Assembly: GCF_029227915.1 (NCBI RefSeq)
Contig: NC_079877.1
Coordinates: 26,127,851-26,191,850, forward strand
DNA from: Hydractinia symbiolongicarpus
Taxonomy: Eukaryota; Cnidaria; Hydrozoa; Anthoathecata; Hydractiniidae
Direction of reading: 5' to 3'
DNA: 64,000 bases
The translations under genes were made by a program, and so were the position numbers. Each line of letters opens with the position of its first letter. Position 1 is the first letter of the stretch. Shown here piece by piece: positions 1-21,356 of this stretch. Under the pieces are notes generated by a model that saw only the letters and a program-made list of their open reading frames with translations, made no database searches and had not been told where the DNA came from.

Positions 1-422
1 TTGGCCTATATTTACTAATTTCGGACAGGTGTCTTTTTAAAGAATATAAAAATCTTATTTCGTTCCTTGAGAGATCCTGTTTATACTGAGAAGGTATATG
101 GAACTACTTTTTTGTAAGAAGAGAAAAAACCTCAACAATCTCCCTGTTTAAAGATCTGATGTCTGGATCACGGGATACTATAAGGCCACTATCAAAAATA
201 TGTTACATTTGCATTCTTAAGACCCTGTAAAAATGAGCCAGTTGGTTGGGTGTATTTTTAGATTGGAGAAAGTATATCTATTCCAAGGGTGAAAAAATAG
301 TATAGCGCCACTCCACATCATTTGCAGACCCTTTGTTGCCACCCTGTAAACTGCCAGTAGCCACAGGAGTAGTCTAAAGGAATTAATTTTTACAGACTGA
401 CAAACAAGACTTTTACAAACAA

Positions 423-888
423 GAGGGTGCCGATAAGCCGCAAACGCCCGCATATATACGGGCGAGCTCGGGCGACTTTTCAAATAAAATTGGCGGTTGT
501 CCCCCGAAACCGCCCGCACTTTCCCGAACTCACCCGGAACATTCCCGAAATGCAGTTCCTTGTAACAAACCATGCGGACGATGGTTGGGAAGAAGGCGCT
601 TGATGAGAAAGGAGTTAATAAAGTTTATATATAAGTTATTTATAAAGTAAACTTCTTCAAAAACCATCAAAAACAGTTCTTCTAAGAACTTCGCTACGAC
701 ATAGTAAGTTTATTTTAATTTTTATAGTTTTTTTGAATCATATATTAGTGTCTGTTTTTTTTTCCTTTTGGGCATTGTTCGGGTCTATGCGGGTTTTTTC
801 GGGCGAATACTTGAATTTTTTTCAAAACGCCGAACTCGCCCGAAAACGCCCGCACTTTTTACGGCATATGCGGCTTATCGGCACCCTC
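423..888. mobile_element. GC-rich foldback (TIR) element
   Basis: The ends are exact 19-bp inverted repeats, GAGGGTGCCGATAAGCCGC at 423-441 and its complement at 870-888. Inside each end the similarity continues imperfectly through runs of CGCCCG/CGGGCG for about 80 bp. The centre is AT-rich and non-coding. Open frames crossing it on either strand are low-complexity by-products. No transposase is visible, so this is a non-autonomous foldback or MITE-type element. I could not recognise a target-site duplication. Confidence 0.7.
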
Positions 889-1232
889 GTTGGCAAACAC
901 GAAACACAAAAGAAAAGTTATTTTTAATTTTTAATTAATTATAGTGCACATTGGTATAATATGTATTTCAACCCAACTATTTGAGACAAATTTTCTCTTT
1001 TTCCTGTGTTTAAAAGTTGGGGTAATCGAAATTTTGTGACCTTCTATAGCTATAGCTATTGTGTTTGGATTGGAAAAAAATTCCCAGTTTTTTCCGACCT
1101 ACCGACTTGGATTTTTATTACCAAAAGTGAGGCGGTCAGAGGAGGCGACATAACATATTTTTGATGGAGGTATAATAGCTATAGCTAGGCTAGTTTTTCA
1201 AATATATAAATGAAAAATACATTGCAACATAC

Positions 1233-1396
1233 CATATAAGAAATTTTACATACGGCCCAGCCGAAATATCAGGTTTGGGCATTCCTGTATCTTCTTCCTC
1301 ACTGCTGGTGCCCTTAAAGCTTAACAGCACATCTCTTGCTGTGAAAAGACCACCGATAATCAAGGCTACTGCAAAAATAGCGAACTGATTCGCCAT
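1233..1396 (-). CDS. Selenoprotein T-like protein, first coding exon (partial)
   Basis: ATG at 1396-1394 opens a frame of 54 codons plus two bases. It encodes a hydrophobic segment (about residues 4-25), a short acidic linker with SSEEED, then PDISAGPYVKFLI. A good donor (gtatgt) lies at 1232-1227 after the bases TG, so the next codon would probably be Cys. GP-x-x-KF-x-I-C resembles the strand just before the CxxU/CxxC redox motif of SELENOT/SelT-like ER oxidoreductases. If unspliced, the frame would stop at 1190 as a 68-aa protein. The redox motif and the rest of the thioredoxin-like fold would lie on exons beyond the left edge; I found none in 1-1190. The assignment rests on one short motif and gene position. 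A novel small membrane protein is the alternative. Confidence 0.4.
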
Positions 1397-3459
1397 TTTG
1401 TACGATGTTTGAAGACAAACAGAAACGCTTCTCGTGCGACTACGTTATGTCTGGTTGCACTGGCAATGGCTTCTCATCATAATGGCAGCGACACGGTGAC
1501 AAAGCAACCTCGTGTCCACGTATTAAAAAATTGTTTTCTTCTTTGTTACTATTTTTTGTCATCATAGTTGTTGTAACAATTATAACTATTTCCCATGTTT
1601 TGTTTTCAAAGGTAGGCTCACGCTCAAATCATTTACAGAAAACTAGGGAACTAGAGCGATATTACTTCTACACTTCATCATAATTAAACAATGTGAATAA
1701 GAGTAAATTAGTTACCACGCCACTCAAAAAAACGTTAAAGGACTGAATCAATTGCCAGTTTCTTTATAAAGGCTGTTATGACAAAGACGTATTTTGAAAA
1801 TAAAGCTTTTTATGTTTCAAGAGTTTTTCCCTCATTTTTCTTCAGGGTCTTGTGGACCCTGAGCCGTTATTACGGAGTGGCCAACAACTTTTCGCCGCTA
1901 TTAACTTCATTAACAACAAGGCAAAAAACGCCCTGGGAACGAGGCTGCGAATAATGGTCATCACGTCAAAAGTGTAAACGCGAATACCAATTAAGAAAGA
2001 TTAGTTTCGTTACAAATAAATCCGCAAAAAGGAGCACGTTTTAACAATATGAACACAAGAATTTAATAATTGTAGCCATATTTGAAAACCTCGTGCAAAA
2101 CCCAGCAGCTTTTTACTTCAATGGTCGCCTGGAACAGGTGTGTGTTTTAACATAACATAACTCTGCGTGGGGCAAGAAATATGTCAACCTCGCTCCCAGC
2201 GCCTGTTGTTCCTTTTCTTTTAATCGGAACGAACATCGCCGGCCCAATGTCAGAAAAAATACAAGATACCCTGGGGACTATGTATATTATTTATGATTAA
2301 TACGACACCAAAATTTATTTAGTTTTGCATTACAGTGGAGATTCGTGTGTACTGTTTCCTCGTAGCAAAAATCCATTGTTTGAAGCTTTGAAGACCGTGT
2401 GTACACTCCATCCAATTTTTAAGAGCGTACACTTGATTCGAGAACAATGTAATTTTTTGAAGTTATTGTTTCGGTTTGTCTGTTCAACATTCATATTATT
2501 GTTAAAGGTTTATCGTTTCTTCAACATGACAGTTAGTAGGCGACGTTTCCGGAAGATGATGGGAGAAGAAGGATCTCCCTCAAACGTCGTCCACAAAACT
2601 ATTATTATTGTTCAAGAAATGGTAAACCTTCAACATTAATATAATTTTTTTGCCTGACACTTCTCCAACAACAGATATTTAAATAAACCGCATTTAATAT
2701 AAACAGGAAATTGAGAGTAATTTGCTGCTGAAAATTATATCCCTCCCCACCTGATAAAAGAAGTACTGGAGATGAAGATGGGTGGCCGTTATATAGCTTT
2801 GTGATATCATACATGAATGGACCACATGAGTTTCGTAGAGCCAAGTGAAAGAATAACGCACTCCCCAGCGGAAAATATGAAACAAGAAGCAAATTATAAT
2901 GTATCAAATCACAAATGATAGTGCCAAATTTAAAATTTCAGGACAAATTAAAATATATTGCGAAAGAATGCTAAACAGGACTCAATGTTCTTCTTTTTCA
3001 CGATTAATATCCTCTGAGGAGAAGAACATTTTTTTCCCGGTGACGGTGCTTTCGAAAACATTCCCAAAATGCATCGTAGCTTTATACAGAAACTTTTCAA
3101 AACATTGAAGAACATCGTAATTCGCACCGTGCCGTGTTTCCAAGTAAAGTAAATGATCAACTGCCTATATTTGTAAATAGTTATCACTGGCGTATATCTT
3201 ACTACTACATTGTGTAGCTACTCTGAAAGTAATATACTTCTCCCATCTTTCTCCCTGTTAGATTTATGATAAGGAGCACTCTAGCTAGCTGGTTGAGCTA
3301 GCTAGAACTAGATAGCGTGTACTCTCCTTCAAAATTTCTTTCACGTCATTAATGCATAGTTAATGATTGATGTTATATGGTTGGCTAGATTTCCTACTTT
3401 GATGGGAAGCATTGTGTGGGGGGCCGTCGACAAACAGTACACGCTATCTAGTTTGTGGC
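1397..3459. other. Intergenic stretch with CCCTGGGAACGAG-type hairpin repeats
   Basis: No convincing coding exon is seen. The stretch holds two members of a dispersed family with the signature CCCTGGGAACGAGG and its complement CAACCTCGTTCCCAG, at about 1843-1948 and 2185-2278. A 17-bp inverted pair is described separately. The frames on both strands at 2.3-3.2 kb have no supporting splice structure or protein motif. Confidence 0.5.
3307..3451. repeat. 17-bp perfect inverted repeat with 111-bp loop
   Basis: AACTAGATAGCGTGTAC at 3307-3323 is matched exactly by its reverse complement at 3435-3451. The right arm ends just before a tRNA-derived SINE head at 3460. The pair could form a hairpin or be the two ends of a small insertion. 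Confidence 0.7.
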
Positions 3460-3805
3460 GCCGTAGATTAGTGGTTATAGCTCTCGTACTCTGTGCAGGA
3501 GACCGGGGTTCGATTCCTCTTGACGGCGATTCAACATGGGCGAGTGAATGTTACCATAGCCCCGGGTTAACCCAAGCAATGTGAGGGAAATTGGGAAGAT
3601 GGCACACTGTGTGGGCCGTTGGATGTTGCTGGGAGTTGTCTAGTAGAGCGCGGGCTCTAATTGGGTCTGCGTAGCTCAAAATGAGCATTAAATACTCTAG
3701 GACTCTCCATCTACGCCATGGCCCCTCCTGGAAATAATAGACAGGGTATATCCCTCGATATTTGTGAGGCTAGCCATGTAAAATATGCACATCTATCTAT
3801 CTATC
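3460..3805 (+). mobile_element. tRNA-derived SINE
   Basis: The head resembles a tRNA gene: an A-box-like TAGATTAGTGG (3464-3474) and a perfect B box GGTTCGATTCC (3507-3517), followed by CTTGACGGC, which partly pairs with the GCCGTAG start. The acceptor and T stems do not pair well enough for a working tRNA. A non-tRNA body of about 280 bp follows and ends in a short (TCTA)n run at 3790-3804. That is the usual SINE plan: pol III promoter, body, short tandem tail. Confidence 0.7.
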
Positions 3806-4361
3806 AGTTTTCGTCTCCGTTATAGAATTTCCCTCCCTCCGCGCTTTACGGAACAATTTTTGTGGAGACTTATACGAACACGAGATACATTTTTTAACAA
3901 CCAATTCTAGATTATGGTGGATTTTTACTGTGGAAACATTTTCTAATTTGTTGAATTTTTTTCATTTTCCCTAAAAAAACAAAAAAGGTGAGAAAGTGAA
4001 ATTCGTCTCCATTTTTATATTTTTAACGGATGATGCATTACCCCCTCCCCCCCTAACGGCCAATTTGCCGTTAACAGAGACGAAAAATGTTTGTCGACGG
4101 CCCCTAAGCAAAGAAAGCCTTGGGATGAAGTGTAAATGTATTTTTGAGTATTTTTGGCTGATTTGGATAAGAGTGATTGAACTTTGATTATTTAATTTTT
4201 TTGCAATATTTTGAACCTACCTAATGGACTCTTGTAACTAATTTTACTACGATATAAGAAGCTGCCGACTTGCAGAAAGTTATTTTTTTATTTATAGGCT
4301 TGATCAGAGGAACTGAATTCTAGTTTCCTTGAAGAAATCTTAGTAACTAGGCTAGCCCTTA

Positions 4362-5130
4362 GCCATTGTTAAATTAACACCAGCAACAAAGTTTCTGTTT
4401 TTTTCATGGAAGAAATATAAAAACGAAAGTCACATGTGTGACTAACTTCTGCATGATTTTTGTTTAAGAAATAAAATAAATAAATTAAACTTCGTGAAAA
4501 ACGCATTAGATTTTATTTTACTACCCACTTAGGTACTTTGAAATACTTTTTTATGCTAATCGCTAGCGCGACTAAGTTTATATAAAGTATAACATAATTC
4601 TTTAAACCACAAACTAAAAATTAGGTTTTTATTCTGATGTCATGTGAACAGGAAGTAGGTTTATGGTCTTTTAAATCCTGGAGATTCATCAATGGTAGAT
4701 GTGATTCATTAATGGTAAATGTGATTCATGTAATGGAAAATCCAGACTAATTGTATTTTTTTTAACAATGAATTAATTTTTTGAATTATAAACAAAAAAC
4801 ATTTAGAAAAAAATATAATTTAATCAACATCTTGTATGTTGGTTATTGATCATGACATGGAAGCCTAAACGAAAAAACTAAACGTTTCAAAATCTGTAAA
4901 TAAAAGAGCAGTTTTATTCGCTATCTGCTTTGAAGCACCGTTAAATAAGCACCAGTAAGAAAGTTCCTTATTTTTTCATGAAATATAAAATTTAAAAGCC
5001 ACATGTGCATCTAACATCTGTTAAATTGTTAAAAAAAATAAATTAAACTATCTGCACAACTTTTTAGAATTTATTTTACTACTCACTTGGGAATTTTTGT
5101 TGGTTTGAAAACAATACATTTTTTACTCTA
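4362..5130. repeat. Direct repeats of about 170-200 bp
   Basis: The block around 4362-4560 (CACCAGCAACAAAGTT, a CACATGTG segment, then ATTTTATTTTACTACCCACTT) recurs at about 4945-5130 with scattered changes. A related segment of the intervening sequence (TGGTAGATGTGATTCAT near 4692) recurs on the far side of the retroelement at about 6785-6900. One ancestral repeat appears to have been duplicated and then split by later insertions. Confidence 0.55.
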
Positions 5131-5133
5131 ATA

Positions 5134-5573
5134 CAGTACTGGAAAAACTGTTAAAATGCGATCATAAAAAGCTTTTCTATTGCCGCATTTTGTTCTTAAA
5201 CTGTTAAAATGTGATCATAAAAAGCTTTTCTATCGCCGTTCTTAGTTCTTAAATTTTTAAAATGTGATCTAAAAAGAAAGATTAACACTAGCTGTATACC
5301 CTAGATTGTTATGCATGAGTTAAAAAAATATAACACAAACGAAGTATAATTACATTTAAACATCCGCGATCATTGTTGAATACACTCTTATTTTTAAAAT
5401 ACTTCTGTTATAAGAAAGTGTTAATGGCCTCGATAGCTTTGAGAATGATATCGAGGCAGATGCATCGCCAAGCCCTCTCGATACAATTTGAAAGTAAAAA
5501 AACTTCTATCGTGGATCGAGAATACCGTCGCGATACGCGAAGCGCGATGTTAAACAACATTTTTCCAGTACTG
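5134..5573. mobile_element. TA-flanked MITE (CAGTACTGG termini)
   Basis: The termini are CAGTACTGGAAAAA and its complement TTTTTCCAGTACTG, each flanked by the dinucleotide TA (5132-5133 and 5574-5575), as expected for a Tc1/mariner/pogo-type target duplication. Inside the left end are about three tandem copies of a unit near 58 bp carrying GATCATAAAAAGCTTTTCTAT. No transposase remains. The plus-strand frame at 5373-5576 runs through the right terminus and is not a gene. Confidence 0.75.
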
Positions 5574-5849
5574 TAGTATAATATAATTTTAAAACTAACA
5601 TTTTTTTCTTTTTCTTTTTTTTATTTATTCTTTAGAACTTAAAGTTTGAGCAAAGTTTTTTTTGTGACGTGATGTGAACTTTGTAGGTTTGTGAGCTTAT
5701 GCTTACTTATGTTACTTATGTTAACTTTTAAAGTTGTAGCTTCACGCCTGTCGTGGACGACCAATGTCAGTCACAGTCACTTCTTCCTCTTCTTCTACTC
5801 CATCTCTAAAGAGAGGAGGATGAGGATTAGATTGAACTACAGTGACTAT

Positions 5850-6790
5850 ACTGTTTTCTTAGGCTTCTTTTGTCCCGGTGATCGGAGGTTCATCTGGGAG
5901 AGTTTTGAGAAACTTGTCGAGGGCTGTTTTAAACTTTAAAACTGGACATGAAGTGATGCTTCTGAGAGACTTGGGCAGGGTGTTGAAGGTTCTTGGAGCT
6001 TGATAATGGAAGCTGTTGTGTAGTTTAGCGAAGCTTGTGGAATTGTTCAGCACCGATGGTAGTTGAAAAAGACGGCCTTTTCTTTGTGTTGCATGGGTTT
6101 GCATGGGTGGGTGAAGGTTTGGGACAATGCCTTCAGCTATTTTCCAACTGTATATGGCGTGATAGCGTTCATGTTGTCGTTGTAACGAGTACAATTTGAG
6201 CCGTTTAAGTGTGTTGTTGTAAGTCATTCTGCGTACACAGTTGATCTTTTTCAGGTAGCTCCATTGCAGAGCTTCTAGTACCTGGAGTCTAGGGGTGACA
6301 AGGGATTTCTATAGTGGTAGAATCCAGCTTGTATATAAGTTGTTTTGTATTTTCTACGATTTTATTTATATGCGATTTGAAGGTAGCATCATCTGTCATT
6401 AGTATCCCAAGATCTTCGCTTTGTGTTTTTGGTTGGATTTGTGTTGATGCTGTTGTTTTGTACTTTGACTTTGACTTCAGATCTAGGTCTTTCCTTACTG
6501 CAGGAGTTCAAACTTTGTATTGTTGAACATCATGTTGTTTTGTTTAGTCCATTTATAGACTGAGTTTAGGTCTGCTTGCATTTTTTCAATGTCACTTTCA
6601 GAGCTAACCTTCATTGTAAGTCTTGTATCATTTGCAAAGCTTGAGAGTGATGCGTCCTTTACAGAAAGGTCAATATCCTCCATAAGAATTAGGAAGATGA
6701 GCGGTCCAAGCACACTTCCTTGTGGTACGCAAGAGATGGCTTTTGTGGTGCGTGAGTGGTGATTGTTTACACCGTTTACGCATTCCTAGA
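5850..6790 (-). pseudogene. Non-LTR retrotransposon 3' fragment (reverse transcriptase)
   Basis: Read on the minus strand, the segment starts with CVPQGSVLGPLIF (RT motif 4 region, about 6750-6690), continues through SSFANDTRL at the catalytic site and ADLNSVYKWTKQNNMMFN, then shifts frame. It resumes near 6227 with the familiar tail of CR1/jockey-like elements: RLKLYSLQRQHERYHAIYSWKI ... FNTLPKSLRSITSCP ... LDKFLKTLPDEPP, stopping at 5859. The [FY]ADD catalytic box reads FAND, and there are frame breaks between 6230 and 6495, so the copy is dead and 5'-truncated. The clade is inferred by resemblance only. Confidence 0.85.
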
Positions 6791-7282
6791 GATTCGTCAA
6801 AAAACATTAATATGGTAGATGTGACACACATGTTAAAATATGTTTTGGATTAATGGATATGTTCAGACTAGTTTTATTTGTTAACAATAAATTAAATTAC
6901 ATTTGGAACTACTAGCTAGAAACATTTATAAGAAATATACCTGATTTATAGAACTAATTTTTAGTTTTTATGGCGTGCAATAAATGCACGTCTGAGGTAT
7001 TTTATGGATGCTTTTGTTAAATAAAATTATGGCAAATTATAACGTTTATGTGCGTGTGCGATTGCATGCTATTCCTGGTGATGCCTGGTTTCATAAGTCT
7101 GCAAATAAGCGTGACTTTCAACTACTGGTGTGTAATGTACCAAAATTTTTGTATTAAATTTTCTAACAACTGGTTAATTTTATACATGTAATTTCATGCA
7201 ATGTACCATTTAGATTAAATCTGTTTAAAAAATACTATTGAAATGAATTGATACAAAGTGATATGAGGTGACAGAACAGAAA

Positions 7283-17900
<10,618 letters not shown>

Positions 17901-20343
17901 CTTTACTCGTCTACATCCTCTCTGTACACCGACTTCCTATTCATACTTCACCACTACCATGTCTAAAAGAGATAATAATATGCATGCACTTTGTTATAAT
18001 ATGAGCATGCGCGTTCAAAGAAGAATTGGTTTTTTTATTTGCAAAGTTATTGTATAGTTTGTTTCAAGTCAGGAGGTTTTTTTTTAACAAAGCTGTTTCC
18101 TGCATCTTGTGTGGAATTGATTTCTTTTTCGCTGATTATTTGAACGATCTAAATTCTCGCTTCATTGCTTCACATGTTTTCGAATAACTTGATGTTACTG
18201 TAGATGCTGTAAATGACCGGTTAGATGCCCCGTGCCTATTTTTAAAATTTTGAATTGTACCCTGGGTTTTTTTTCACGCAATAACAATTATTTGAAAAGG
18301 GCGTTTATTTGAGAAATTGTATGATGAGAATTGCCCTGATGTTCTTTTTTATCTTTTTTATGAACAATGAAATTTAATGTGTTGCAAAAATTTTCTACTA
18401 AGATAAATAGGAGAAAAGTGAATGTTTTCATCATTTTAAACTTTATTTTCGATCCACCCTTTCAAATAAAATCCCATGCTTTTAGTATACACTGATCGTT
18501 TATTGAGCATGGGCGATGTTTAAAAGGCGGGCGTATGATCAATCATTTACGGTTGATAAACAGCTTGAAGATCAATTAATGCGATAGTTTTACCAATTGT
18601 CTTCACATTGAAAAATTGAAGTTACTTTTAAATCTGCACCATTTTTTCTTGTTATATTATAAATATATTTTTTAGTATTTATTTCTACGTTTTAGTTTTC
18701 TTTTAACTAATTTGAAATTAAAATATAAAATTAAAAAAAAATTAAAGTCAACGAATCTTAAAGACCCTGTGGAGGAGTGCAAATTTCGTTTCATCCAATC
18801 TTCTACGTGAGTGTCTTAATCTGAGTTTTATCAACGTGATATTTACTTGCTTTCAATATATAAACTCGAAAAAAATGTTTTTAATTTTAAAGAATTATGT
18901 TGTTTTTTGCGTAAATTTTTTGGCGAAAGAATTTTGTAGATTTTTGTGTTGTTTTTAATTTGTGTAATACAACGTCGAAGTAACGTATTTTAATGACGCG
19001 CGAATATATATTATAACTGTTGTTGAACATGTCTCGTACGTTTTGTAGGTTGTGAAATATTTCAGGTTACCTTAAGAGAGAGGAGTAAACAATGTTTTCG
19101 TCGATGTGCGAAATTTTTTTCTCGCATGGAGAATAAATGATCTGCTGTCATACTTCTGTGCCTCATGTTTACTTTCCTGTATACCTGAAGAAAAGTGTTC
19201 CGATAAGATAATTTTTCAGGCCATTTTTTAGGCAAAATACACCTTTTCCGAATTTTCAATATAATAATTATGACGTCATCCAAAATTTTATAATGGTTCT
19301 GTGCTCTTCAAATAAGAATATTCAGATAGAATATTAAATTATCATGACAAAAATTAAGTTTTTAGAGCAATATAATATTCTGGTTGGATTATATATAGAT
19401 TGAAAGAAAATAATTATTTTGAAAATGAGGCTATTCTTAGGAAGCTCGGTTATATGAAGGGTTTATCCGTAACTTTCGGCTCGGAATTTAAGCACTTAGC
19501 GAATAAAAATATTTTTACGAAATTAGGTAATTTGTTCTACCATTTGCTAAGGAACTTAGGGATATGAATCATTTTTAGTATTAACTTCTTTAATTGAGTT
19601 TTGCATAATTAGGAAATTCGGGAAAGGTCTATTACGAGATTTCTCATCACAGAATGTCCGTAGGTGTAACTAATTAGTTAAGGTAAAAAATGTTCTGAAA
19701 TTTCCAAATTGTTTAAGATGATTGTTAATGTTAAAAATTTTCATTGCAAACTATTTTGTGTTTTGCTGAATTTACTTCTAAGTTATTCGCGACGCAGATG
19801 TCTAACCACTTGATTCACTGTTGTTGCTACCATCGCAACAGCTTCACGATACTAGTAAAGTAGGTGAGTATATGGAAAGCTTAACGTCCTTATGTATTCC
19901 ATCCCAGGTTGGCAATTCCTCTTCTCCGACTATGGATATTTTACCTTAAGGTATTAATTTCGAGTCTTTGATTTTGCGAAATTTAGATTTTCATTCCTGT
20001 TCAAAGTTAACGCGGCTAAGCAAGGTTGTTTTCAAAAATGCATTTAATTAATCCGAATTTAAGAATATGCAATATCCCACAAAGCCAAAATTACGGCAAC
20101 ATATTCGAATCCGGCAGTCTCTTCTGTTACAAGGGCGGAGATCGAAATAAAGTTTTCGTTCGTTTGGAAACACAATGTTAGAAATTTTGGAAGTAAAGTG
20201 TTTTGCTGTTAATTTTCCACTTTGATCAAAGTATGAAGATGATACAAAAGCTAATTTAAAAAAGATCGCTGAAAAAGGTACATAATGTTTATGTGAATTT
20301 TAACCCCAGCAGTATTTTTTGTCTTCAAGCAACCTCGAACTCA

Positions 20344-20398
20344 GGGCCTGTAGCGTTTTTTATGAGGGGATGAAAATCAAAAATCGCTACAGACCCTG
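20344..20398. repeat. Short inverted repeat (hairpin)
   Basis: CAGGGCCTGTAGCGTTTTT is followed, after a loop of about 19 bases, by AAAAATCGCTACAGACCCTG. The near-perfect stem of about 19 bp suggests a miniature hairpin element. Confidence 0.65.
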
Positions 20399-20790
20399 GC
20401 TTCGACGTCGGTCTTGAAGGGGTTTTTATGCCTTTTAAGAAATGGTATCAATTGAGAAACAAAGGTCATTAAATCTTATTCTTGCGAACTTTGCGAAATT
20501 TGATTCCCAAGAGATATTAAGACTTACCAGCTTCGCGAAAATTATATTTTATCTTTAAATAATTTCTCGCGAAAATTAATTCCCAAGGTACATTACCACT
20601 AGAGATACATAGCATTTCTCTAAATTGCTTGCTTGGGCTGTCATATAGTCCAGTTTACGTTCGGCAGATGGCTCCGAATGGAACCGCGAACATTGTATTT
20701 ATTGTCCTGTATAGAGTTCAGGAAATAAATAAAGTTATTTTCGGGTGAGCGAAGCAAATTAAAAAATGACTACATTTGAACTGCGCTGAA

Positions 20791-20850
20791 GTGGGGACTC
20801 AATCCTGAAACCTCATGATTACACGTCGAACGCGCTACCACTACATCTCC
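20791..20850 (-). mobile_element. tRNA-derived SINE head
   Basis: On the minus strand, TGTAGTGGTAGCGCG matches a tRNA A-box region and GGATTGAGTCCCCAC is a B-box-like element about 35 bp further on. The following body (towards 20650) is not recognisable. A working tRNA is unlikely because the stems are poor. Confidence 0.5.
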
Positions 20851-21356
20851 ATTCATTGCGTTCACCATATGGTGTAACTGACTGGGTTAAACCTATGGGA
20901 AGGAAACCACCACATGCACACGTATATTCATTCAATATTAGTTTGTATAAATTTTATAAACATATTTACAATTTTATTTACAACATTTTAAAAATATAAA
21001 GCCTATTACACACTACTGACTCAAATATGCCTAGCACCAACAGAGGACTATTTTCTCGATATTAACAATTTTCTCATCGTAATGTTCTGTCAGAAGTGTG
21101 TAACAGGTATTGCTTTTAACAAAATTAAATCTGAATCGTCGTAGGTGAAAACACAAAACAAAATGACGGACATATTTATCTCAAGGAATGTTTTCGTCAC
21201 AAAATTATTTAATTAATCTTCACGCATTAATTTTATTCTATCCTTGATTCAAGATAGGTAAAGTCAGGACGAGGTAGAATAAATTAGCTTGGGACGATTC
21301 TACAAAATTTCTTGCAATTTTCGCAATAAAATAGCCTCTGTACAGTTAAATTTGTT

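Larger units (their letters stand above)
17901..21356. other. Convergent intergenic region between kinase and exchanger
   Basis: No coding exon is seen. An AATAAA at 18465-18470 is a candidate poly(A) signal for the kinase. On the other strand, TTTATT at 21232-21237 (AATAAA on minus) sits about 120 bp past the exchanger stop. The rest is AT-rich with GCGAAAATTAATTCCC-type repeat motifs (20470-20590), a hairpin at 20344-20398 and a SINE head at 20791-20850. Confidence 0.6.

Noticed and set aside
217-573. 118-aa minus-strand ORF
   Set aside because: It overlaps the GC-rich arm of the foldback element and has no recognisable domain.
3460-3530. Functional tRNA gene
   Set aside because: The B box is perfect but the acceptor and T stems do not pair properly, and a SINE body with a (TCTA)n tail follows.
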